Source of the DNA: Bacteroidales bacterium Bact_16
GTDB taxonomy: Bacteria; Bacteroidota; Bacteroidia; Bacteroidales; UBA932
NCBI GenBank assembly: GCA_001602885.1
Contig: LUZH01000113.1
Location: 1 to 17,474, forward strand
Direction: 5' to 3'
Length of the DNA stretch: 17,474 bases
Shown: one piece after another, positions 6,857 through 14,297 of the stretch
Layout: each line of letters begins with the position of its first letter
Numbering within the stretch: position 1 is the first letter of the stretch
The notes under the pieces: generated by a model
Told to the model about the DNA's origin: nothing
Seen by the model: the letters and a program-made list of their open reading frames with translations, nothing else
Database searches by the model: none
Program-made: the position numbers and the translations under genes

Positions 6857-7420
6857 ATGGCAACAACAGCTGATTTTAAGAACGGACTGTTCCTCAAGTA
6901 CAACGGCAAACCGTGCCAGATCGTCTGGTTCCAGCACGTCAAGCCGGGCAAGGGCCCTGCTTTCGTGAAGACCAAGCTCCGCAACCTGGAAAACGGCAAC
7001 ATCCTTGAGAACACCTTCACGGCCGGCCTCAAGATCGAGACGATCGACGTCGAGCGCCGTCCCTACCAGTTCCTCTATGCCGAAGAGGATGGCTTCAACT
7101 TCATGCACGAAGAGACCTACGAGCAGATCCTTCTCCCGAAGGACGTCGTCGAGAACTCCGACCTGATGAAAGAAGGCCAGCATGTCGAAATGATGTTCGT
7201 CGTGGGCGAGGAGCGCTGCCTCACCTGCGAGCTCCCGACCTACGTCACCCTCGAGGTCACGTACTCCGAGCCCGCCGTCAAGGGCAACACCGCCTCCACC
7301 TCCGCTCTCAAGGAGGTCACCCTCGAGACCGGTGCCAAGGTGATGGTCCCGCTGTTCATCGAGACCGGCGAGAAGATCAACGTCAACACCGCCGACCGTT
7401 CCTACGGCGGCCGCGCATAA
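6857..7420 (+). CDS. efp: Translation elongation factor P
   Basis: EF-P binds beside the ribosomal P site and relieves stalling at consecutive prolines. The 187-residue length is typical. The N-terminal KOW-like domain has the conserved loop HVKPGKGPAF, with the tip lysine at K32, the residue modified in some bacteria. The middle OB domain contains YAEEDGFNFMHEETYEQILLP, and the C-terminal domain ends with ETGEKINVNTADRSYGGRA, close to the family ending. No modification enzyme is encoded nearby. It has its own promoter and ends at a strong hairpin terminator, so it is probably monocistronic. Confidence 0.97.
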   Translation: MATTADFKNGLFLKYNGKPCQIVWFQHVKPGKGPAFVKTKLRNLENGNILENTFTAGLKIETIDVERRPYQFLYAEEDGFNFMHEETYEQILLPKDVVENSDLMKEGQHVEMMFVVGEERCLTCELPTYVTLEVTYSEPAVKGNTASTSALKEVTLETGAKVMVPLFIETGEKINVNTADRSYGGRA

Positions 7421-7435
7421 GCGACTGACTCCCAA

Positions 7436-7473
7436 ACAGACGGGGCCCGGATCCATGTCCGGGCCCCGTCTGT
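7436..7473. terminator. Strong hairpin terminator shared by efp and the DUF4783 gene
   Basis: ACAGACGGGGCCCGGA (7436-7451) pairs perfectly over 16 bp with 7458-7473 around a six-base loop. It lies 15 bases after the efp stop and 24 bases after the stop of the convergent minus-strand gene, so it can serve both. There is no long T-run on either side. Confidence 0.8.
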
Positions 7474-7497
7474 CATATATGGACCATACGCTGGTGT

Positions 7498-7893
7498 CTA
7501 CCGCTGCTGCTCGATCTTGAGCTGCTGGATCTTGTAGCTCGAGCCCTTGTTGCTCACGAAGATGGTGACCGTGAAGGATTCGCCGCCGGCGTTGAGCGTG
7601 CCGAGCATGTACTTCATGTTCTCACGCCCGGCGGCGTGGTTGACCTCGAAGGAGCGCGGGGTGTGTGTCTCGAAGAAGTTTTTGACAATTTGGCGCGCCT
7701 GCGCCTTGCTGGCGTTGCTGCTCCGGGTGATGACGGCGATCTCCAGATAGTCGTCGAACCAGGCGGAGAGGTTGTCGGCGTTGCCCTGGGCCATGTACTT
7801 GCGGATAGGGATGAAAACGTCGTAGCCTGCGGGCTGCGCCGAGAGGGAGCCGCAGAGAAGCAGAGGCAGGAGGACTGCCACGTATTTGAGCAT
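7498..7893 (-). CDS. DUF4783 family exported protein
   Basis: This is a small exported protein of 131 residues. The ATG at 7893 gives a clean signal peptide (MLKY, hydrophobic run, GSLSAQPAG); the GTG three codons upstream at 7902 is less likely. The rest matches the DUF4783 layout known from Bacteroidota: an amphipathic GNADNLSAWFDDYLEIAV, then SKAQARQIVKNFFETHTPRSF, and a C-terminal beta-rich part ending IQQLKIEQQR. The fold is expected to resemble NTF2/cystatin-like ligand-binding domains, but the function is unknown. It is divergent from rlmH, with the intergenic region of 58 bases, and convergent with efp. No convincing own -7 box was found. Confidence 0.85.
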   Translation of the reverse strand: MLKYVAVLLPLLLCGSLSAQPAGYDVFIPIRKYMAQGNADNLSAWFDDYLEIAVITRSSNASKAQARQIVKNFFETHTPRSFEVNHAAGRENMKYMLGTLNAGGESFTVTIFVSNKGSSYKIQQLKIEQQR

Positions 7894-7913
7894 CTGTCGC
7901 ACGACCGGAATGA

Positions 7914-7944
7914 TTGCAAATTCCGAGCCACGTTATTATATTTG
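7914..7944 (+). promoter_or_regulatory. Promoter of rlmH and the kinase gene
   Basis: TTG (7914-7916), 20 bases, then TATATTTG (7937-7944) fit the consensus. Only seven bases lie between the -7 box and the rlmH ATG at 7952, so the mRNA should start at or next to the start codon (leaderless). Confidence 0.7.
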
Positions 7945-7951
7945 TATCTGT

Positions 7952-8425
7952 ATGCGAATCACTTTGGTCACGGTCGGCAAGACGGACATCCCGTGGGTGC
8001 GCGAAGGGCTGGAGATGTATGTCTCCCGGCTGGGGCATTACGTCCCGTTCGTGCTCCGGGAGATCCCGGAGCTGAAGGGCGTGTCGGCGCTGACTAAAGA
8101 CCAGATCAAGGAGCGCGAGGGCGAGCTGATCCTCAAGCAGGTCCGTCCTGCGGACGAGGTCGTCCTGCTGGACGAGCACGGCAAGGAATACCGCTCGCTG
8201 GAGTTCGCCGACTGGCTCGGACGCCGGATGGCCGGCTCGGGCCGCGACCTGGTCTTCGTGATCGGCGGGGCCTACGGGTTCAGCCCGGCGGTCTATTCCC
8301 GCGCCGACGGCAAGCTCTCGCTGTCGAAGATGACCTACTCGCACCAACTTGTGAGAACGATTTTTGCAGAGCAACTCTACCGGGCTTTCACCATCCTGCG
8401 CGGTGAGCCGTATCATCACGAATGA
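7952..8425 (+). CDS. rlmH: 23S rRNA (pseudouridine1915-N3)-methyltransferase RlmH
   Basis: RlmH is a SPOUT methyltransferase that methylates pseudouridine 1915 of 23S rRNA on assembled 70S ribosomes, using SAM. It is 157 residues, as expected. The N-terminus MRITLVTVGKTD is family-typical and fixes the start at ATG 7952, although the frame runs open from 7886. The SAM-binding trefoil knot region is FVIGGAYGFS, and the C-terminus MTYSHQLVRTIFAEQLYRAF to GEPYHHE is diagnostic. The stop overlaps the start of the kinase gene (ATGA), implying coupled translation with a sensor kinase, a pairing with no obvious functional link. Confidence 0.97.
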   Translation: MRITLVTVGKTDIPWVREGLEMYVSRLGHYVPFVLREIPELKGVSALTKDQIKEREGELILKQVRPADEVVLLDEHGKEYRSLEFADWLGRRMAGSGRDLVFVIGGAYGFSPAVYSRADGKLSLSKMTYSHQLVRTIFAEQLYRAFTILRGEPYHHE

Positions 8426-11400
8426 GCTGGAGCAGAAATATGAAGGAATGGCTGGCCGCGGCGATGCTCGTCGTGGGCGTGGTCGTGTTCATCTCCTCGC
8501 TCACCGACTCGCAGGCGCCGGGCGACACGCGGCGCGCCGCCAGGCGCGTGGAGCGTGTGCTGGAGCGCCGGATGGACGAGCTGGACGGCTTCGTGCAGGA
8601 GGCGCTCGCCCAGAAGCCCGACGAATGGCTCTCGCTCGAGGGCCTGCCGCAGGACTTCGTGATCTACCGCTATTGCAACGATACGCTGCAGTCCTGGTGC
8701 AATGAATTCCTGATCAGCAACGACCGCGTTGACGTGCGGGTTTTCGTCCCGTTCATCGGCAATCCCAGCGTCCCGGCGGAGTCACCCCTCCTGCAAGTGT
8801 CGGACCGCCTGGGATTCTGCAACCTGGGCCCGCGCTGGTATCTCGCCAAATGGGTGGGGAACAAGGATATGCGTGTGTTCGCCGGCCTGGAGATCTCCAA
8901 CGACGCGGCGCTCGGGCGGAGCACCCGGGTCAGCCGCTACCTGCGCCTGCCGGCGCGTTTCTCCATCCGCCCGCTCTCCGAGAACGGAGGCACTGCGGTG
9001 GTCGTGCGGGGCAGGCCGCAGTTCAAGATCATCCAGGAGTCGCTCAGCGGCTCCGGCCGTGACGCGTCGCCGCTGCTGTGGGTGTCCGTCGTGGCGGTCC
9101 TGATCGCGTTCCTGGTCTTCCTGTCCGCCCGCCGGACGCGCCGCCGCTTCTTCAGCGTGGCCCTGGGCGCGGTGGTCCTGCTGGCCGGCCTGTATTTCTG
9201 GGGGCGCTTCTCGCGCAACCGCGTGCTGATCTTCTCGCCGATGCTGTATGCCGGCGACGACGTCCTGTATTCGCTGGGTGCGGTCATCCTGATCAACCTG
9301 GCCATCGTGGTGTGCGCCGCCTGCGCCTATATCGTCCGCAAGAAGGTGTGGGCCTGGATGGACACGCGCGCCCGCAGGATCGGGGTGCTCGTGACCATGG
9401 TCGCCCTGGCGGCGGGCGTGATCATCTATTCGCAGTCCGCCCTGCGCAGCATCGCGCTCAACTCCGGCTTCTCGCTGGAAATCTATAAGCTCGGACAGCT
9501 CACGGCCTTCTGCGTGGTCGTCTATGTGTCGTTCATCACGCTGCTGCTCAGCGTGCCGCTGCTGCTGCAGGTCGCCGCGCCGGTGCTGCCGCGCTTCGGC
9601 GGGCGTCCCTACGAGGCGTTCTCGCTGACCGGCCGCGTCATCTATGCCGTGCTGATGGCGACCTACCTCGTGGTGACGGCCGGCGTGCTGGGCTTCCAGA
9701 AGGAGCAGGACCGTATGGGACTGCTCGCGACGCGCCTGTCGTTCGACCGCGACATCGCGATGGAGCTCCGCCTGCGGCGGCTGGAGGGCCTGATCGCGAA
9801 CGACGCGACCCTGGCCTCGCGGTCGCATTTCCTCGGCGAGGAGCAGGCGATCCAGAACCACCTGTCAAGCAACTATTTCGCGGGCCTGGAGCGGGACTAC
9901 ATGCTCACGGTCCGCGTCTACAACGACTACAACACCACGCGCGTGTCGGCGGACGAATTCAACGCGATCCTCCAGAACGGCGTGCCGATCTCCGACAATT
10001 CCCGCTTCCTGTACGCCCGGCGCGACGGCCGGCCGTACTATGTGGGCGTGTTCTTCTATCTGTCCGAATTCGGTGAGGTGTCCCGGCTGCTGGTCCGGCT
10101 GGAGCCGCGCGAGACGCGCGGCGTCCAGGGCTACGCCGGCATCCTCGGCTTCACGCCGCCCTGGCAGGTGAGCCTGCCTTCCGGCTATTCCTACGCCCGC
10201 TATGTCGACCGGGACCTCAAGGCCTATATGGGCATTTTCCCGTATCCGACGGTGATGGACGACGACCTCTATCTCAACCTGTACGGCTCGCAGACGGACC
10301 ATATCCGGCAGGACGGTTACACCCATTTCTTCTATGTGGTGGGGCAGGACGAAGGCGTCGTCATCTCGCGCTCCAGCGTGGAGGCCCTGTCCTACATCAT
10401 GGCCGGCATCCTGGTGGCGCTGCTCGCTTTCCTGGTGCTGTCGCTGGCCGTCATCGGCAAGCGCAAGGAAGCCGTCTTCCAGCAGTCCTACTACAAGTCG
10501 CGCATCTCCTGGGTGCTGCTCACCTCGCTGCTGCTCACCCTGCTCGTGATGGCGCTGGTGAGCGTGCTCTTCGTGTACTCGCGCAACACGAGCAACCGCC
10601 AGACGGTGATGTCCGACAAGATCAGCGCGATTGTCGCGATGATGAATACAGGCCTGCAGGGCGTGCCCACGGCGTCCGAGGTCGAGCTGCAGTCGCTGGG
10701 CCTGCTGGTCGACCGGGTGGCCGGCGAGATGGCGTCCGACATCACGCTCTACACCCCTTCCGGGCAGCTGCTGACCACCACCACGCCGTCGCTCTTCGAC
10801 CAGCTGATCGTGGCGCCGCGCATGGACGGCACGGCCTTCTTCAACATCAAGTACCGCAATCTCCGCCACTATATCCAGCAGGAGCGGATCGGGCAGCAGA
10901 AGTTCTACAGCATGTATGCGCCGCTCTTCGCGAACGACGGCTCGATGGTCGCCATCCTGAGCTCGCCGTACAACGAAGAGACCTACGACTTCGAGGAAGA
11001 CGCCGTGATGCACTCGCTGACCATCCTCTCGCTCTTCCTGCTCTTCCTGCTGATGTCGCTCTTCATGGTGTCCCGCATCGTGGACAAGATGTTCAAGCCG
11101 CTGAGCGAGATGAGCTCGAAGATGTCCAACGCCGACCTCGAATCGCTGGAATACATCGACTACAACCGCGACGACGAGATCTCGTCGATCGTGCAGGCAT
11201 ACAACCGCATGGTCACGGAGCTCTCGGAGAGCTCGCGCAAGCTGGCGCAGGCGGAGCGTGACAAGGCCTGGAGCGGCATGGCGCGCCAGGTGGCGCACGA
11301 GATCAAGAACCCGCTCACGCCGATGAAGCTCCAGCTCCAGCGCGTGATCCGCCTCAAGCAGAAGGGCGATCCCGCCTGGCAGGACCGCTTCATGGAGGCC

Positions 11401-11925
11401 AGCCAGGTGATCCTGGACCACATCGACATCCTGACCGACACGGCCAACGAATTCTCGACCTTCGCCAAGCTCTATACCGAGGAGCCGACGGACATCGTCC
11501 TGGACCAGCTGATCCGCGCGGAGATCTCGATGTTCGACAACAGGGACAACATCACCTTCGACTACATCGGCCTGTCCGACGTCAGGATCCTGGGCCCGAA
11601 GCCGCAGCTCACGCGCGTGTTCGTCAACCTGCTCGGCAACGCCGTGCAGGCCATCGGCGACGCGCCGGACGGCCACGTGGTGGTGTCGCTGCGCAAGTCG
11701 GGCGAGGACGGCTTCTACGACATCGTCGTCGAAGACAACGGCCCGGGCGTGTCCGACGAGCACGTCGAGCGCCTCTTCACGCCGAACTTCACCACCAAGA
11801 ACGGCGGGTCCGGCCTCGGCCTTGCCATCAGCCGGAGCATCCTGGAGCGCTGCGGCGCGACCATCTCCTACAGCCGGTCGTTCGCCCTGGGCGGCGCCTG
11901 TTTCACGGTCCATTACCCGATTTAA
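8422..11925 (+). CDS. Large NtrY-like membrane sensor histidine kinase
   Basis: This is a 1167-residue sensor kinase. About ten membrane segments are visible (near 10-26, 217-236, 243-261, 282-306, 320-337, 360-388, 406-425, 655-679, 695-720 and 865-886). Arg/Lys-rich loops place three large parts outside the cytoplasmic membrane: 27-216, 426-654 and 721-864. A HAMP linker (about 887-940) precedes the kinase core. The phosphoacceptor is H959 in RQVAHEIKNPLTPMKLQLQR, an NtrY-type H-box. The N-box FVNLLGNAVQAIG is near 1067-1079, the G1 box DNGPGV near 1106, and G2 GGSGLGLAIS near 1129-1138. No PAS domain was seen. The signal is unknown. A partner regulator is not adjacent; the NtrX-like one at 1-885 is the natural candidate (inference). 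The start ATG overlaps the rlmH stop. Confidence 0.93.
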   Translation: MSWSRNMKEWLAAAMLVVGVVVFISSLTDSQAPGDTRRAARRVERVLERRMDELDGFVQEALAQKPDEWLSLEGLPQDFVIYRYCNDTLQSWCNEFLISNDRVDVRVFVPFIGNPSVPAESPLLQVSDRLGFCNLGPRWYLAKWVGNKDMRVFAGLEISNDAALGRSTRVSRYLRLPARFSIRPLSENGGTAVVVRGRPQFKIIQESLSGSGRDASPLLWVSVVAVLIAFLVFLSARRTRRRFFSVALGAVVLLAGLYFWGRFSRNRVLIFSPMLYAGDDVLYSLGAVILINLAIVVCAACAYIVRKKVWAWMDTRARRIGVLVTMVALAAGVIIYSQSALRSIALNSGFSLEIYKLGQLTAFCVVVYVSFITLLLSVPLLLQVAAPVLPRFGGRPYEAFSLTGRVIYAVLMATYLVVTAGVLGFQKEQDRMGLLATRLSFDRDIAMELRLRRLEGLIANDATLASRSHFLGEEQAIQNHLSSNYFAGLERDYMLTVRVYNDYNTTRVSADEFNAILQNGVPISDNSRFLYARRDGRPYYVGVFFYLSEFGEVSRLLVRLEPRETRGVQGYAGILGFTPPWQVSLPSGYSYARYVDRDLKAYMGIFPYPTVMDDDLYLNLYGSQTDHIRQDGYTHFFYVVGQDEGVVISRSSVEALSYIMAGILVALLAFLVLSLAVIGKRKEAVFQQSYYKSRISWVLLTSLLLTLLVMALVSVLFVYSRNTSNRQTVMSDKISAIVAMMNTGLQGVPTASEVELQSLGLLVDRVAGEMASDITLYTPSGQLLTTTTPSLFDQLIVAPRMDGTAFFNIKYRNLRHYIQQERIGQQKFYSMYAPLFANDGSMVAILSSPYNEETYDFEEDAVMHSLTILSLFLLFLLMSLFMVSRIVDKMFKPLSEMSSKMSNADLESLEYIDYNRDDEISSIVQAYNRMVTELSESSRKLAQAERDKAWSGMARQVAHEIKNPLTPMKLQLQRVIRLKQKGDPAWQDRFMEASQVILDHIDILTDTANEFSTFAKLYTEEPTDIVLDQLIRAEISMFDNRDNITFDYIGLSDVRILGPKPQLTRVFVNLLGNAVQAIGDAPDGHVVVSLRKSGEDGFYDIVVEDNGPGVSDEHVERLFTPNFTTKNGGSGLGLAISRSILERCGATISYSRSFALGGACFTVHYPI

Positions 11926-11941
11926 TCGTTAGATACCTGAT

Positions 11942-14297
11942 ATGAAACGTTTCCTGACCCTGCTTGCGGCGCTCGTCGCGTCGTGGAGCTGCCTTTCCGC
12001 GCAGACTCCGAACTGCCCTCTCTGGTTTGACAGGCCGGCTTCCTATTGGGAAGAGGCGTGGCCGGTCGGCAACGGCCGCATCGGCGCGATGGTCTACGGC
12101 GGCACCGAAGTGGAGGAGCTGCAGCTCAACGAGGAGACCATCTCCACGGGCGGTCCCTACGAGAACTGGAATCCCGAGGGCCTGCAGCACCTGCAGGAGA
12201 TCCGCGACCTGATCTTCGCCGGGCGCTACGATGAAGCGCAGAAACTGGGCGACGCGCATTTCCTCTCGCCCGTGGGCGAGGAAATGTCCTACCAGACCGC
12301 CGGCTCGCTGAAGATCCGCTTCCTGGGCCGGAGCGGGGAAGTGAGCGACTACCGTCGCGAGCTGGATCTGGACCGCGCGGTGGTGCGCACCAGCTACAAG
12401 GTGGACGGGGTGGAATATGTCGAGGAAGTCTTCGCTTCGCTCGTGGACCAGCTCATCGTCGTGCGCCTGACGGCCTCCCGGCCGAAGGCGCTCAGCTGCG
12501 AGCTGTTCTACACGACGCCGATGCCGGACACGAAGGTGAGCGTGGTGGGACGCAACCTGCTGCGCCTGGAGGGCAAGGGAAGCGACAAGGGGAGCATCCC
12601 GGGCGCCATCCGCTATGTCAACGACACGCGCGCCACGCTGAAGGGCGGCAAGCTGAGCGCCGCGGAGGACAAGCTCTGCGTGGAGGGCGCCACGGAACTG
12701 CTGTTGCACATCTCGCTGGCCACCAATTTCGTGGACTACAAGACCGTGGACGGCGACCCGTATGCGCGGAACGCCGCCTATATGAAGAACGCTTCGCGCA
12801 AATACGGCAAGGCCCTCGCGGCGCACGTGGCGGCCTACAAGGCCCAGTTCGGCCGGGTCCGGCTGGACCTCGGCCCTTCGACGGCCGGAGACCGCCCGGT
12901 CGATGAGCGCATCCGCACGTTCCGTGAGACGCCGGATCCGGCGCTGGTGGCGGCCTACTTCCAGTTCGGCCGCTATCTGCTGATCAGCTGCTCGCAGCCC
13001 GGCACGCAGGCGGCCAACCTGCAGGGCATCTGGAACGCCCGCCCGACCGCGCCCTGGTGCGGCAATTATACGACCAACATCAACCTGGAGATGAACTACT
13101 GGCCCGCCGAGCTGACGAACCTGCCGGAGCTGCACGAGCCGCTGCTGGCGCTGGTCCGCGACCTCGCGGAGAGCGGCGCCGTCACGGCGCGCAACATGTA
13201 CGGCTGCCGCGGCTGGGTGCTGCACCACAATTCCGACCTGTGGCGCATCACGGGCGCGCTGGACTTCGCCTACTGCGGCCTCTGGCCGAGCGGCGGTGCC
13301 TGGCTCTGCCAGCACCTCTGGGACCGCTATCTCTATAACGGAGACAAGAAATACCTGGCGGAGGTCTATCCGCTGATGAAGGGCGCGGCCGAGTTCTTCG
13401 TGGACTTCCTCGTCGAGGATCCGCGCACCGGCTACCTCGTGGTGACGCCGTCCGACTCGCCGGAGAACCACCCGGCCGGGATGAGATCCCACGTCTTTGC
13501 AGGCGTGACGATGGACAACCAGCTCGTGACCGACCTTTTCACGAACACGGCGCGCGCGGCGGCGATCCTGGAGCGTGACGCCGCGTTCGCGGACACGCTC
13601 GACGTGATGCGCCGCCGCCTGCCGCCGATGCGGATCGGCCAGCACGGCCAGCTGCAGGAGTGGTGGGAGGACTGGGATGATCCCAAGGACGGCCACCGCC
13701 ACGTCTCGCACCTCTGGGGCTTCTATCCGGGCTACCAGATCTCGCCCTACCGCACGCCGCTGCTCACGCAGGCCGTACGCAACTCGCTGGTCCAGCGGGG
13801 AGACCCTTCCACGGGCTGGTCGATGGGCTGGAAGGTCTGCCTCTGGGCCCGGATGCTGGACGGCGACCACGCCTTCAAGCTGATCACCGACCAGCTCACG
13901 CTGGTCAGCCCGCGCCGCCAGTTCGGCGAATCCGGCGGGACCTACCCCAACCTCTTCGACGCGCATCCGCCGTTCCAGATCGACGGCAATTTCGGCTGCA
14001 CGGCCGGCATCGCCGATCTGGAAAGACGGCCACCTCGTGGAGGCGCGCATCCGTTCCACGCTCGGCGGGCGCCTGCGCCTGCGCACCTATGACCCCATAA
14101 CAGTCGGAGGCGGGACGATGTTGATGCGGCGTGTCTCCGGCGTGCCGAATGACATGCCCAACCCGTTCTTCGCGCCGCAGGAGACGGCCCGGCCGCTGGT
14201 CAGCGAATGCGCCGGTGTGCAGGATTTCTCCCTGCCGGAGACGTTTGAGTGCGAGGTGGAGACGTGGCCCGGTCAGCTGGTGGTCGTGCGCCGGTAG
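11942..14297 (+). pseudogene. GH95 alpha-L-fucosidase, disrupted by a frame-changing internal deletion
   Basis: GH95 enzymes hydrolyse alpha-1,2-linked fucose (some act on galactose) from host or plant glycans. A signal peptide (MKRFLTLLAALVASWSCLSAQ) indicates export. The N-terminal domain (WFDRPASYWEEAWPVGNGRIGAMVYGG) and the catalytic barrel are intact, with the residues matching the family's active site visible: N379 and N381 in TTNINLEMNYW, E573 in GQLQEWWED, and D681 in FQIDGNFG. At about 14015-14019 the sequence jumps from GIAD to WKDGHLVEARIRS in another frame. The original frame then stops at 14092 after a spurious tail, while the true C-terminus continues to 14297. Comparison with the family from memory suggests about 40 residues (roughly 115-120 bp) are missing, including the last barrel helix and the start of the C-terminal beta domain. 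The lack of other stops suggests a recent event or an assembly error. No -7 box precedes it; it follows the kinase by 16 bases. Confidence 0.85.

Noticed and set aside
7917..7924. Minus-strand GGAATTTG as the promoter of the DUF4783 gene
   Set aside because: It keeps TTTG but lacks the TA of the -7 consensus, and no -33 element was found at the right distance.
9865..11913. A 682-residue minus-strand frame opposite the kinase
   Set aside because: It mirrors the kinase's codons, is rich in H, Q, R and D, and has no recognisable motif or promoter.
11903..14086. A 727-residue minus-strand frame opposite the GH95 gene
   Set aside because: It is a composition-driven shadow of the GH95 coding strand with no domain.
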